Shown piece after piece: positions 8,038-16,587 of a stretch of DNA of 39,652 nt (its first letter is position 1; every line of letters begins with the position of its first letter). The stretch comes from an uncultured Atopobium sp. (lineage in GTDB: Bacteria; Actinomycetota; Coriobacteriia; Coriobacteriales; Atopobiaceae). Location: NCBI GenBank assembly GCA_900555335.1, contig USKU01000002.1, positions 1-39,652 of the forward strand, written 5' to 3'. Under the pieces are notes generated by a model. It did no database searches and was not told where the DNA came from. It worked only from the letters and a program-made list of their open reading frames with translations. A program made the position numbers and the translations under genes.

Positions 8038-8865
8038 TTAACCGACTCTCTCAAAATTTATAATCTGCGTTCTGGCGTCTTCATCAGTTGCTGTAAATCT
8101 ATGCCACTCACCTGGCGATTCTCTCCACATGCAATCCACGTACGGGCCAAATCCACCCACCAGCTGCGATGTTGCGCGCGTAAAGCTCGGGTCCGTCTTG
8201 AGACCCGGATAGCGCACCGCCTCGACGCGCGGATGACACGCCAGGTACGCGGCAACCACCTGCGCCGCGTCGCTTGCCGCATGGCGAGAAACCCGTGCAC
8301 TCGCCTGCTCTTCCGCTCCCGTAGCAGAAACCGTCACGTCATCTGTAGAGCACGCCTTGGCTTCAACCGCCTCTGCTACCCACGGTATGCAGCACTTCCG
8401 CATGCACACGACAACATATCCCGGCACCCGAGCGTCCTCGGCTACTGCGATCTCTGCTCCCAGACGACATGCCGGGCTGAACTCGGCTCCAATCGTACGC
8501 ACATCCGCCACAAGCAGCTCCCCTGCCGCAGCTCTGCCTTTGATGTCGCACACCTCAACGGGCACGCCAGCAAGCGGCTCCACGACGGTTGCACCGCCTG
8601 AAACCAGTGTGGCGAGAAGTTCGTCTACATAGGAAACAGGGACAAGCCGCGCACGGCCTGCCCCTGTTATTTTTACGTATTCAGCTACAACGTCGGTTGC
8701 AGTTTGCGTGACAACGTCGGTTGCAGTTTGTGTGACAACGTCGGTTGCGGTTTGCACAACACCGTCGGTTGCGCCGACACTCTTCGTGCCACCTGCGCCA
8801 TCCTGCGCGGTGCCAACCATAACCTGTACTTTGTCTGAAACCTGATTAACCAACGCGCTCAGCAT
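8038..8865 (-). CDS. Degenerate transsulfuration-type PLP-fold protein, no PLP lysine seen
   Basis: 275 residues from the ATG at 8865, which overlaps the thrS end by 20 bases and has AAAGAGA upstream; an alternative start is 8820. Residues about 35-61 are a tandem 8-residue repeat (TATDVVTQ). Residues about 62 onward follow the Cys/Met-metabolism PLP enzyme fold: ATVVEPLAGVPVEVCDI, then ELLVADVRT (the Asp that normally contacts the pyridine nitrogen), then CRLGAEIAV. Near the C-terminus HPRVEAVRYPGL and QLVGGFG match the usual HPxVExVxYPGL...GFG segment. The N-terminal third of a normal enzyme (about 400 residues) is absent, and the SATK lysine region reads AEDARVPGYVVV. The gene looks GC-richer than its neighbours. 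It could be a decaying pseudogene or a non-catalytic pseudoenzyme; the intact frame favours a made protein. Confidence 0.6.
   Translation of the reverse strand: MLSALVNQVSDKVQVMVGTAQDGAGGTKSVGATDGVVQTATDVVTQTATDVVTQTATDVVAEYVKITGAGRARLVPVSYVDELLATLVSGGATVVEPLAGVPVEVCDIKGRAAAGELLVADVRTIGAEFSPACRLGAEIAVAEDARVPGYVVVCMRKCCIPWVAEAVEAKACSTDDVTVSATGAEEQASARVSRHAASDAAQVVAAYLACHPRVEAVRYPGLKTDPSFTRATSQLVGGFGPYVDCMWRESPGEWHRFTATDEDARTQIINFERVG
8282..8294 (-). repeat. Exact copy of the GGGTTTCTCGCCA word (coding)
   Basis: The plus strand reads TGGCGAGAAACCC. This copy lies inside the PLP-fold gene. Confidence 0.6.
8687..8770. repeat. 24-bp tandem repeat, 3.5 copies, in frame
   Basis: Three full units start at 8687, 8711 and 8735, each beginning ACAACGTCGGTTGC, plus a half unit from 8759. 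Units differ by one to four bases. The period of 24 keeps the frame, so copy-number change alters protein length by 8 residues without a frameshift. Confidence 0.85.
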
Positions 8866-10612
8866 TCTCTTTGACAACCTGAGCAATGAACTCGTCAAGC
8901 TCTGCAACATGAGTCTCGTTGGAGCGATCGCGTACAGAAATGTTTCCTGCCTCAACCTCCTGCTCACCAAGGATGAGCATGTAAGGAACACGGTCAAGAG
9001 AGCGAGCCTCGCGAATCTTATAGCCGATCTTCTCGTCACGGTCATCAACCTTAACGCGAATACCAGCGGCTGCAAGCTTCTCGGCAACCTCATGAGCATA
9101 AGGACGAGACTTCTCGGAGACAGGAAGAATCTTAACCTGGCATGGGCTCAGCCAGACAGGGAACTTGCCTTCGTAGTTCTCGGTCAGAATACCAATGAAG
9201 CGCTCGAAGGAACCAAAGCCAGCGCGGTGAATCATGATTGGCTGCTTCTTGGTGCCGTCTGAGTCAATGTACTCAAGCTGGAAGTTGTGAGGCAGCTGGA
9301 AGTCAAGCTGGATGGTACCACACTGCCAAGAGCGACCAAGGCAGTCGGTCAGATGGAAGTCAATCTTTGGACCGTAGAACGCACCATCGCCCTCGTTGAC
9401 AACGTACTCAATGCCCATAGACTCAAGTGCATCGCGAAGGCCCTGCTCAGCGCGCTCCCAATCCTCATCAGAACCCATAGAATCCTCTGGGCGCGTAGAA
9501 AGCTCAACGCGGTATGGGAAGCCAAACTGTGCATAGTATGCGGTAATGAGGTGAGATGCATCCGTAACCTGCTCAGTAATCTGATCAGGGCGGATAAAGA
9601 GGTGTGCATCGTCCTGAGTAAACTCACGAACACGGAACAGACCGTGCAGAGCACCCTTCATCTCGTAACGGTGATCAAGACCAGCCTCCGCCAGTTTCAT
9701 AGGAAGATCCCTATAAGAACGTGGCTTGGACTTGTAAATCAAGCATGCACCAGGGCAGTTCATAGGCTTAATGGCAAAGTCCTCTTCATCTACCGTGGTG
9801 GTGTACATATTCTCTTTGTAGTGATCCCAGTGACCAGAAGTCTCCCAAAGGGAACGCGAGAGGATCAGTGGAGTCTGAACCTCCTGGTAACCAAAGCGAG
9901 CCTGCATCTCATGCCAATAATCGGTCAGAGCGTTGCGCAGAGCCATGCCGTTTGGAAGCCAGAATGGAGAACCTGGGCCAAAGTCGGACATCATGAAGAG
10001 CTCCATCTCGCGGCCAATCTTCCTGTGGTCGCGCTTCTCGGCCTCTTCAATCATCTTGAGGTACTGAGCAAGCTCCTCTTTGGAACCAAAAGCAACACCA
10101 TAAATTCTGGTGAGCATCTTGTTGTTCTTATCGGCCTTCCAATACGCACCAGAAATGCTGGTCAGCTTGAAAGCCTTAACACCCTTGGTGTAGAGCATGT
10201 GAGGACCAACGCACATGTCAACGTATTCACCCTGCTTGTAGAAGGTAATGTGTGCGTCAGGAGCAAGATCGCCAATGTGCTCAACCTTGTAAGACTCGCC
10301 GCGCTCCTTCATGTAGGCAATAGCCTCATCACGAGGAAGCTCAAACGTCTCAATCTTGAGGTTCTCTTTGACAATCTTCTTCATCTCATCTTCGATAGCT
10401 GGGAAATCGTCCTCGTTAACCTTAGTGTCTCCAAGATCAACGTCATAGTAAAAACCATTTTCGGTTGCTGGACCATAGGCAAACTGTGCGTGTGGGTACA
10501 GACGCTTCAAAGCCTGAGCAAGCAGGTGAGCTGCATCGTGGCGAATAACCTCAAGCTCTTCAGCTGCATCGTTAATCTCGCCAACATGGCCGTCGTTATA
10601 TAAAACCTTCAT
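8846..10612 (-). CDS. thrS: Threonyl-tRNA synthetase lacking the TGS domain
   Basis: 588 residues against about 640 for E. coli ThrRS. Charges tRNA-Thr. The editing domain is intact: HDAAH (His25, His29) and DMCVGPH (Cys134, His138). The class II catalytic core has the zinc ligands in MNCPG (Cys286), DDAHLF (His337) and MIHRA, plus motif 2 FRVREFTQDDAH. The C-terminal anticodon-binding domain ends at the stop. Only about 20 residues precede the editing domain, so the N-terminal TGS domain is missing rather than mis-called: no in-frame upstream start restores it. The ATG at 10612 has GGGG just upstream. It follows the zinc-ribbon gene with a 137-base leader that can fold into a hairpin (10653-10693). 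No T-box was seen. Confidence 0.97.
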   Translation of the reverse strand: MKVLYNDGHVGEINDAAEELEVIRHDAAHLLAQALKRLYPHAQFAYGPATENGFYYDVDLGDTKVNEDDFPAIEDEMKKIVKENLKIETFELPRDEAIAYMKERGESYKVEHIGDLAPDAHITFYKQGEYVDMCVGPHMLYTKGVKAFKLTSISGAYWKADKNNKMLTRIYGVAFGSKEELAQYLKMIEEAEKRDHRKIGREMELFMMSDFGPGSPFWLPNGMALRNALTDYWHEMQARFGYQEVQTPLILSRSLWETSGHWDHYKENMYTTTVDEEDFAIKPMNCPGACLIYKSKPRSYRDLPMKLAEAGLDHRYEMKGALHGLFRVREFTQDDAHLFIRPDQITEQVTDASHLITAYYAQFGFPYRVELSTRPEDSMGSDEDWERAEQGLRDALESMGIEYVVNEGDGAFYGPKIDFHLTDCLGRSWQCGTIQLDFQLPHNFQLEYIDSDGTKKQPIMIHRAGFGSFERFIGILTENYEGKFPVWLSPCQVKILPVSEKSRPYAHEVAEKLAAAGIRVKVDDRDEKIGYKIREARSLDRVPYMLILGEQEVEAGNISVRDRSNETHVAELDEFIAQVVKENAERVG

Positions 10613-10652
10613 GTAAAACCCCTCAGAGGTAGCTACTCATAGAAACAGGCAC

Positions 10653-10693
10653 GGCGCCTACTCTGCTCACACAGGAGCTTAGGAGTAGACGCC
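10653..10693 (-). promoter_or_regulatory. Hairpin in the thrS leader
   Basis: On the minus strand GGCGTCTACTC (10683-10693) pairs with GAGTAGGCGCC (10653-10663) over 11 positions with one G-U pair and a 19-base loop. There is no U-run after it, so it is not a simple terminator. It could be a processing site, a ribosome-pausing stem or part of a thrS regulatory leader. Confidence 0.45.
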
Positions 10694-10749
10694 TACATAG
10701 TCTCTGTTGTAAAACACCAGATTGCCATCATAAAGAACAAAACCAAACG

Positions 10750-11181
10750 TTATTGAATGCGAGTACGGCAGTAAGGGCAAACCTTCCAGTCTGCATTCAG
10801 TGGACGATGGCATGTTGGGCAAACGTTTCTAACCTGCGTATTGCAGATTGGGCACACGATAAAATCGCGGTCAATTGGAGCGGAGCACTTAGGGCAGATG
10901 CCGTAGTGAGACAGTTGGTGCTCACGAAGGGCAATATCAAGGTCCTGCTCCTCACGGTCAATGAGGTAGCTGCTTGGACGCAAAATAACGTATGCAAGCA
11001 AACCAACAACAGGAACAACAGAAATGACTGCCCACATCCACCAAGGCTCTGCGCCGCGACGCTGAGCGTCACGAATAACGTAGATGATGGAAAGGATATA
11101 AAGCATTACGACGCAAATGACCATGAGGTAAATAACCATACGTACCTCAGGTGTAATAATCTGATCAAGAATCTCCTGCAT
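10750..11181 (-). CDS. Membrane-anchored double zinc-ribbon protein
   Basis: 143 residues. Two transmembrane helices lie near the N-terminus (VRMVIYLMVICVVMLYILSI and then WMWAVISVVPVVGLLAYV), spaced as in phospholipase D nuclease N-terminal (PLDc_N) domains. Next comes a linker, then a C-terminal array of Cys pairs: CPKC, CPIC, CPTC and CPYC, forming two zinc ribbons. No enzyme motif is visible. AAGGGG upstream supports the ATG at 11181; the frame extends to 11241 but without a better ribosome site. It lies between folC and thrS in the same direction. A role in membrane protein assembly or sensing is possible but unsupported. Confidence 0.75.
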   Translation of the reverse strand: MQEILDQIITPEVRMVIYLMVICVVMLYILSIIYVIRDAQRRGAEPWWMWAVISVVPVVGLLAYVILRPSSYLIDREEQDLDIALREHQLSHYGICPKCSAPIDRDFIVCPICNTQVRNVCPTCHRPLNADWKVCPYCRTRIQ

Positions 11182-11267
11182 CTGACAGCCCCTTCTGCTG
11201 GCTTTTTGTTCTCTCCTAAATCGTACGACAAACTGCCTCAAAAATGGGCGAAATGTCGCAGATAAAT

Positions 11268-12692
11268 TTATTTTACCAAAGCATCGCTAAATTGTGCAGC
11301 AACCTCGCCAGCAAGTGAAATTGTTCCACATGCCACAAAGCCCTTCTCACGCAAGGCGTCCACTGCTTCGGGAACGCTTCTGTACACAGCTACCACGTTA
11401 GCGCCGCAGACTTTGTACAGCTCAGCAAGCTCATCTGCATCCATGGCGCGATCGTTATCTGTCTGAGTAACCGCCACCTCAGGGAACTCTTTGGCGAGAA
11501 GTTCTGCGATGCCCTTAACATCTTTATCTGCAAAAACTGCAGTCAAAAGCATAGGACGATTGGTAACTTCTGGCTCAATTGAGCGGATAGCAGTTAAGAA
11601 TGTCTCAATTGACTGGGGGTTGTGAGCCGCGTCGATAAGGACTAAAGGCTTTGGCTGAAGCAACTGGAATCTACCTGGTGTAGGGCACCTGGTTGTGGAG
11701 AAAAACGCTTTCTCTGTATCAAGTGGACGACCAAGAAAATCCTCGGCCAAGCAGGTTGCCAGAGCAATGTTTGCTGCCTGGTAGCTTGGCTTCAGTGCGG
11801 CAAGATCCTCGTAAGTTGCACGCGGTGTTACAACCGTAAGCTCCAGCGGAAATCCAATGCTCTTAGGCTTTTTGGTAATGAAGAAATGTGCGTGAGGCAG
11901 CTCTGGATGGTCAGATGTCTGACCAGCAGAAACCTCTCCCTCAACGTCTTGTAGCTTGTCAGCTACAAGAAGAGTTGGGACAACGCCTGCAGAAGCCGCC
12001 TGGGACAAGAATACGTCCTGGACGCTCTGAGGAGTTGTCGTTCCCACCCCAAGCACGCAGGTACGACCAGGCTTGATGATGGCGGCCTTCTCGCCAGCAA
12101 TAGCCTCAAGGGTATCGCCCAAGATGCGTGTGTGGTCCAGGCCAACGCCCGTGATAGCAACGGAGGTGATGTTTTGCGCAGCGCTTGTTGCGTCCCATCT
12201 GCCACCCATGCCACACTCAAGCACACAGACGTCAATCTCTGCCTCGGCAAAGACAACCAAAGCTGCAACTGTGAGCAGGTCAAACTCGGTAATGTCATAG
12301 GGACGCTCGCCTAGAGCAACTCGCTGAGCGTTGACGCGCTCCCCTGCCACCTGTGCTGCAGAGACGCCGTGCGCAAAGGCTTCCTCAGAAACAGGCGCGC
12401 CGTTGATCTCCATGCGCTCGGTATAGCTGATGAGCTCGGGAGACGTATAGAGAGCAGTTTTGAGACCTTCTCCCTTGAGCAGGGCCGCCGTATATCTGGA
12501 GGTAGACGTTTTGCCGTTAGTGCCTGCAATCTGAACACTCTTGAAGCAAAGGTCAGGGTTGCCCAGCTCTTTGAGCATGTCTTCCACGCTCTCCAACAAG
12601 GGCTGGATACCAAACTTCTTTGTATCGTGAAGCACCTTTAAAGATTGCTCATAGCTCAGCTCAGGCACAGAAAAAGGAACGGAATAACTCAT
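11268..12692 (-). CDS. folC: Bifunctional folylpolyglutamate synthase/dihydrofolate synthase
   Basis: 474 residues. Adds glutamate to dihydropteroate and tetrahydrofolates in an ATP-dependent Mur-ligase-type reaction. The P-loop is GTNGKTSTSRYTAALL (about residues 57-72). The omega-loop/Mg region includes LECGMGGRWDATSAA. The C-terminal glutamate-ligase domain has IDAAHNPQSIETF and the terminal segment CGTISLAGEVA. It starts 12 bases after the folE stop and is likely translated from the same transcript. Polyglutamylation retains the folates that Fhs, FchA, FolD and ThyA use. Confidence 0.95.
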   Translation of the reverse strand: MSYSVPFSVPELSYEQSLKVLHDTKKFGIQPLLESVEDMLKELGNPDLCFKSVQIAGTNGKTSTSRYTAALLKGEGLKTALYTSPELISYTERMEINGAPVSEEAFAHGVSAAQVAGERVNAQRVALGERPYDITEFDLLTVAALVVFAEAEIDVCVLECGMGGRWDATSAAQNITSVAITGVGLDHTRILGDTLEAIAGEKAAIIKPGRTCVLGVGTTTPQSVQDVFLSQAASAGVVPTLLVADKLQDVEGEVSAGQTSDHPELPHAHFFITKKPKSIGFPLELTVVTPRATYEDLAALKPSYQAANIALATCLAEDFLGRPLDTEKAFFSTTRCPTPGRFQLLQPKPLVLIDAAHNPQSIETFLTAIRSIEPEVTNRPMLLTAVFADKDVKGIAELLAKEFPEVAVTQTDNDRAMDADELAELYKVCGANVVAVYRSVPEAVDALREKGFVACGTISLAGEVAAQFSDALVK

Positions 12693-12704
12693 TGCACAGA
12701 CCTC

Positions 12705-13292
12705 TTATAGACCAAGCAGACGCATAGCCTCTGCACGGGTTTTCTCGTTAGTTTTAAAAATGCCTCGAACTGCAGACGTGGTGGTCAAAGCGCCCGACGC
12801 CTTAATGCCGCGCATGCTCATGCATGTGTGCTCGGCCTCCATAACCACCAAAACGCCTAGAGGGTCAAGCTCTTCTACCATGGCGTCTGCAATCTGGCCT
12901 GTGAGGCGCTCCTGTACCTGCAGACGGCGAGAATACCCGCTGACGCAGCGAGCAATCTTGGAAAGGCCGGTAATGCGGCCATTTTGCGGGATATAGCAGA
13001 CGTGTGCCTTGCCCACAAAAGGCAAAATGTGATGCTCACAGGTAGACGAGAAAGGAATGTCGCGGACAATAACCATCTCTTTATTGCCCTCTTCATGGAA
13101 CTGTTTACGCAGGTGAGCTGCAGGATCTTCCTGCATACCACCAAAGAGCTCCACACAAGCGCGAGCAACACGGTCCGGCGTATCAAGCAGACCTTCTCGC
13201 TCTGGATCTTCGCCAATAGCAAGCAAAAACTCAGTGACTGCGGCTTTTACGCGCTCTTGGTCAAGCTTTTTATAGTTATTCTCTGCTGCCAC
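12705..13292 (-). CDS. folE: GTP cyclohydrolase I
   Basis: 195 residues. Converts GTP to 7,8-dihydroneopterin triphosphate, the first step of folate (and queuosine) biosynthesis. This is the zinc-dependent type IA enzyme: ligands in STCEHHILPF and EAEHTCMSMRG, with KAHVCYIP and GLSKIARCV as further family segments. The N-terminal region TPDRVARACVELFGGM is typical. It lies 21 bases after folD and 12 before folC. No folB, folK or folP gene is in the window, so it is not possible to say here whether the organism completes de novo folate synthesis or uses FolE for queuosine. Confidence 0.96.
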   Translation of the reverse strand: MAAENNYKKLDQERVKAAVTEFLLAIGEDPEREGLLDTPDRVARACVELFGGMQEDPAAHLRKQFHEEGNKEMVIVRDIPFSSTCEHHILPFVGKAHVCYIPQNGRITGLSKIARCVSGYSRRLQVQERLTGQIADAMVEELDPLGVLVVMEAEHTCMSMRGIKASGALTTTSAVRGIFKTNEKTRAEAMRLLGL

Positions 13293-13313
13293 GGGGCAAC
13301 CTACCTTTCATTC

Positions 13314-14183
13314 TTATGCAAGCATTCTTTGAGCTGCAGCAACAACGTGGCGAGCAAGGATTGCAGTAGTTACGCTGCCTACACCGCCAGGAACAGGAGT
13401 ATAAGCACTTACCCGAGGAGCTACCTGCTCTGTATTAACGTCACCAACAAGCTTTTGAGTTGCTTCATCCCAGTTAATACCCACGTCAATGATGGTTTGC
13501 CCAGCTCTTACGAAGTCAGCCCCAATAAGGTGCGCACGACCTGCGGCCACAACCACAACCTCTGCCTGCTTAAGCGTAGCAGCAAGGTCTTTGGTCTTGC
13601 TGTGGCACACCGTCACTGTGGCGTTTCTTGCGCTTAAAAGCGCAGCAACTGGACGACCAATGACATTTGAGCGACCAACAACTGCAACAGGCGCTCCCTC
13701 AAGGGGTACCTGGTAAAAATCGAGAAGCGCCAGAACTGCTTCTGCGGTGCAAGGCCCCAGTGCACCAGGAGTTCCACAAAGTGTTGCCAGCAGCATGGAA
13801 TCAGTTGCACAATCAACATCTTTTTCTGGGGCTAGATGCTGAAGCGCTTCATGCTCGTCAATTCCAGCAGGAAAAGGACGCATAGGCAGACAACCATGCA
13901 CGGTTGCATCGGCGGAAACCTGGTCAAACGTAGCATTTACCTGCTCTTGCGTAGCGTCTTCTGGAAGCTCAATGGTCTCTACTTCAAAGCCAACCTTCTC
14001 TGCACGCGTATATGCTGCACGTTCATAGGTAAGGTCATCACTTTTCTGTCCAATGCGAACAATAACCAGCTTAGGAGTTACGCCTTGAGTGCGAAGCTCC
14101 TGAACCTGAGCAGCAAGTTTTTCAGTTATTGCTTTAGCAACAGGAGCGCCACGAAGCTCCTGCGACAGAGTCTCTGAGCTCAT
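13314..14183 (-). CDS. folD: Methylenetetrahydrofolate dehydrogenase/methenyltetrahydrofolate cyclohydrolase
   Basis: 289 residues. Interconverts 5,10-methylene-, methenyl- and 10-formyl-THF with NADP. The substrate region has YERAAYTRAEKVG, where the family's catalytic Tyr/Lys pair lies, then PMRPFPAGID (usual PLPLP form altered to PMRPFP) and EKDVD. The dinucleotide site is VVGRSNVIGRPVAALL, followed by VTVCHSKTKDL. The C-terminus has GGVGSVTTAILARHVV. The variant PMRPFP in place of the LPLP motif is unusual. It follows fchA with no gap. Since FchA also has cyclohydrolase activity, the two may overlap in the methenyl-THF step. Confidence 0.95.
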   Translation of the reverse strand: MSSETLSQELRGAPVAKAITEKLAAQVQELRTQGVTPKLVIVRIGQKSDDLTYERAAYTRAEKVGFEVETIELPEDATQEQVNATFDQVSADATVHGCLPMRPFPAGIDEHEALQHLAPEKDVDCATDSMLLATLCGTPGALGPCTAEAVLALLDFYQVPLEGAPVAVVGRSNVIGRPVAALLSARNATVTVCHSKTKDLAATLKQAEVVVVAAGRAHLIGADFVRAGQTIIDVGINWDEATQKLVGDVNTEQVAPRVSAYTPVPGGVGSVTTAILARHVVAAAQRMLA

Positions 14184-14184
14184 G

Positions 14185-14838
14185 TTATGCCTCCTGTCTC
14201 AGCTGTGCGCTCACTGCATCGCTTACGGCGTCAGCTCGTGATACATAGGTGTCTAGAAGCTTATCTGCCTCATCAAGCAATGTTTGAGCATAGGCCGTAT
14301 CATGCATGGAGCGCGTGTTTACAAACAACGTGTGAGAAGCTGCAATCAAAGCACCGCGCGCAAGAGCAGCACCGCAACCTACGTCGGATAAAAGCATACG
14401 AGATCCCTTGATAAGCATTTCTTCGAGAAGCTCAATGGACTCGCACACTTTTCTCATAACCTTCAGCGGAGGCTGAGCTGCTTCTTTAAGAGCATCCTCA
14501 ACAATCTCTACGCGCTTTGGATCATCTTTAGACACACTAAACGCGCTGGAAACCAGCAAAAACTGGCGAGAGTCCTCATCCATAAGCTCCATGAAGTCTT
14601 GGCGGAGCGCTCCAGCTCGGGCGATGTATTTTGCAAGATCATCTTCATGCTGAGCATAGGCAGGTTTTCCTTGTGCGTACACACCAGCCATTGAAGCCAA
14701 AGATACTGCGAGGGCGCCTACATAGGCAGCGGCACTACCGCCACCAGGAATAGGCTCTTTAGCAGCAAGGTGTTGAGCATAAGCATCTGCACTATAGGTT
14801 GTAAACGCTACTTCTTCAGGTGAAGAGGGATAAGACAT
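14185..14838 (-). CDS. fchA: Methenyl-THF cyclohydrolase / formiminotransferase-cyclodeaminase family
   Basis: 217 residues, the size of stand-alone FchA proteins. The family (PF04961) removes ammonia from formimino-THF or hydrates methenyl-THF. The defining segment PIPGGGSAAAYVGALAVSLASM is near residues 29-50 (seen in parts). The rest is helical (EDALKEAAQPPLKVMRKV). The gene sits between fhs and folD and overlaps fhs by one base (TAATG), so the three are translationally coupled. Next to fhs it most likely acts as a methenyl-THF cyclohydrolase; no formiminotransferase gene is nearby. Confidence 0.88.
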   Translation of the reverse strand: MSYPSSPEEVAFTTYSADAYAQHLAAKEPIPGGGSAAAYVGALAVSLASMAGVYAQGKPAYAQHEDDLAKYIARAGALRQDFMELMDEDSRQFLLVSSAFSVSKDDPKRVEIVEDALKEAAQPPLKVMRKVCESIELLEEMLIKGSRMLLSDVGCGAALARGALIAASHTLFVNTRSMHDTAYAQTLLDEADKLLDTYVSRADAVSDAVSAQLRQEA

Positions 14839-16511
14839 TAGAAAAGACCCACAATTCTTCCATCATCAAGAACATCAATGTGCTCTGCAGCAGGAACCTT
14901 TGGAAGTCCTGGCATGGTCATAATGGAGCCAGTAAGGCAGACCACAAAGCCAGCACCTGCAGAAACACGAACTTCTCGAACGGTAATCTTAAAGTTTTCT
15001 GGAGCACCCAATTTAGTCTGATTGTCAGTAAAAGAGTACTGAGTTTTTGCCATACAAATAGGAAGCTCGCCAAAGCCAAGCTCTTCAAGCTGCTGAAGCT
15101 GCTTGGCGGCACTTGGAGCAAATTCAACACCATCGGCGTGGTAAATCTTGGTAGCAATGTCAGTAATTTTCTGCTTCAAAGACTCTTTGACATCGTAAGC
15201 AAAGGTGAGCTTAGACTCAGTCTGGCAAAGGCGCATGACCTCTTCTGCAAGAGCCTGGCCGCCCTTTCCACCTTTTGCCCAAACTTCAGACAAGACAACA
15301 TTTACGCCACGCTTCTTGCACTCCTCCTCTACCAGAGCAAGCTCTTCAGCGGTATCGGTTGGGAATGCATTGATGGCAACAACTACAGGAAGACCGTAGA
15401 CCGTCTGGATGTTGTCAACGTGGCGAAGCAGGTTAGGAATGCCCTCTTTAAGCGCCTCAACGTTTTGCTGGTTAAGGTCTGCTTTGGCAACGCCTCCGTT
15501 GTACTTAAGAGCACGAACGGTTGCTACCAGAACAACAGCCGATGGAGCAAGGCCAGTAGCTCTGCACTTAATGTCCAAGAACTTCTCGGCACCAAGGTCT
15601 GCACCAAAGCCAGCCTCGGTAACAACATAATCGGCAAGACGAAGAGCGGTCTTTGTTGCCTCGACGGTATTGCAACCGTGAGCAATATTGGCAAAAGGAC
15701 CACCGTGAACTAGAGCAGGCGTATGCTCAAGCGTCTGAACCAAGTTAGGCTGAATAGCATCTTTGAGCAGCGCTGTCATAGCGCCCTCGGCATGGATATC
15801 GCTGACGGTAACAGGCTTGCGATCATAGGTGTAGGCAATAACCATTCTGCCCAGGCGCTCTTTAAGGTCTTTGATGCCGGAAGCAAGGCAGAATACAGCC
15901 ATAACCTCGGAGGCAACGGTAATATCAAAGCCGTCTTGTCTTGGCATACCGTCTGCAATGCCGCCAAGGCCGTCAACAACGTTTCTGAGCTGGCGATCGT
16001 TCATGTCTACGCAGCGCTTCCATACAACACGACGTGGATCAATATTGAGGCTATTACCCTGCTTGATATGGTTATCCAGCATGGCTGCGCAGAGGTTGTT
16101 TGCAGCGCCAATAGCATGGAAGTCACCAGTAAAGTGAAGGTTAATGTCCTCCATAGGAACTACCTGGGCATATCCGCCGCCCGCAGCGCCACCCTTGACA
16201 CCAAAGACGGGACCCAAAGAAGGCTCTCTAAGGGCCAACATGGCAGACTGTCCCAAGCTGGTCAAAGCGTCTGCCAGACCAACTGAGGTAGTAGTCTTTC
16301 CCTCGCCCGCCGGCGTTGGGTTAATAGCGGTAACCAGCACAAGCTTTCCGCGAAGAGGCTTATCTGCCAGAGCACGTGCATCAAGCTTTGCCTTATAGCG
16401 ACCATAAGGTTCCAGAAGATCCTCTGGAATACCCGCACGCTTTGCCACCTCAAAGATGGGAAGCATCTCGGATGATTGAGCAATCTCGATATCGGATGTA
16501 ACCTCAGACAT
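14838..16511 (-). CDS. fhs: Formate-tetrahydrofolate ligase
   Basis: 557 residues, full length. Makes 10-formyl-THF from formate, THF and ATP. The P-loop is TPAGEGKTTTSVGLADAL near residues 66-83. Other family segments are REPSLGPVFGVKGGAAGGG, DFHAIGAANNL, HGGPFANIAHGCN and YVVTEAGFGADLGAEKF (described in short pieces). It heads the fhs-fchA-folD-folE-folC block. Formate could come from pyruvate formate-lyase in a fermenter of this kind (inference). The 76-base gap from valS contains a weak hairpin, so partial read-through from valS is possible. Confidence 0.97.
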   Translation of the reverse strand: MSEVTSDIEIAQSSEMLPIFEVAKRAGIPEDLLEPYGRYKAKLDARALADKPLRGKLVLVTAINPTPAGEGKTTTSVGLADALTSLGQSAMLALREPSLGPVFGVKGGAAGGGYAQVVPMEDINLHFTGDFHAIGAANNLCAAMLDNHIKQGNSLNIDPRRVVWKRCVDMNDRQLRNVVDGLGGIADGMPRQDGFDITVASEVMAVFCLASGIKDLKERLGRMVIAYTYDRKPVTVSDIHAEGAMTALLKDAIQPNLVQTLEHTPALVHGGPFANIAHGCNTVEATKTALRLADYVVTEAGFGADLGAEKFLDIKCRATGLAPSAVVLVATVRALKYNGGVAKADLNQQNVEALKEGIPNLLRHVDNIQTVYGLPVVVAINAFPTDTAEELALVEEECKKRGVNVVLSEVWAKGGKGGQALAEEVMRLCQTESKLTFAYDVKESLKQKITDIATKIYHADGVEFAPSAAKQLQQLEELGFGELPICMAKTQYSFTDNQTKLGAPENFKITVREVRVSAGAGFVVCLTGSIMTMPGLPKVPAAEHIDVLDDGRIVGLF

Positions 16512-16556
16512 GTTGTTCCTAACCTAAAGTGGACGATTTGCACGTACTAAACACAA

Positions 16557-16578
16557 GATGCGGCTGTTACACCGCATC
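16557..16578 (-). terminator. Weak hairpin between valS and fhs
   Basis: GATGCGG (16557-16563) pairs with CCGCATC (16572-16578), with an 8-base loop. On the minus strand it is followed by TTGTGTTTAG, only moderately T-rich. Confidence 0.45.
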
Positions 16579-16587
16579 AAGTTTTAC

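Noticed and set aside
9287..10603. 438-residue plus-strand frame antisense to thrS
   Set aside because: Mirrors thrS codons; no motif, no ribosome site.
10613..10749. T-box riboswitch before thrS
   Set aside because: No T-box core sequence or specifier arrangement could be found, only a simple hairpin.
16512..16587. Tetrahydrofolate riboswitch before fhs
   Set aside because: No match to the conserved THF-riboswitch core; the gap is short and holds only a weak hairpin.
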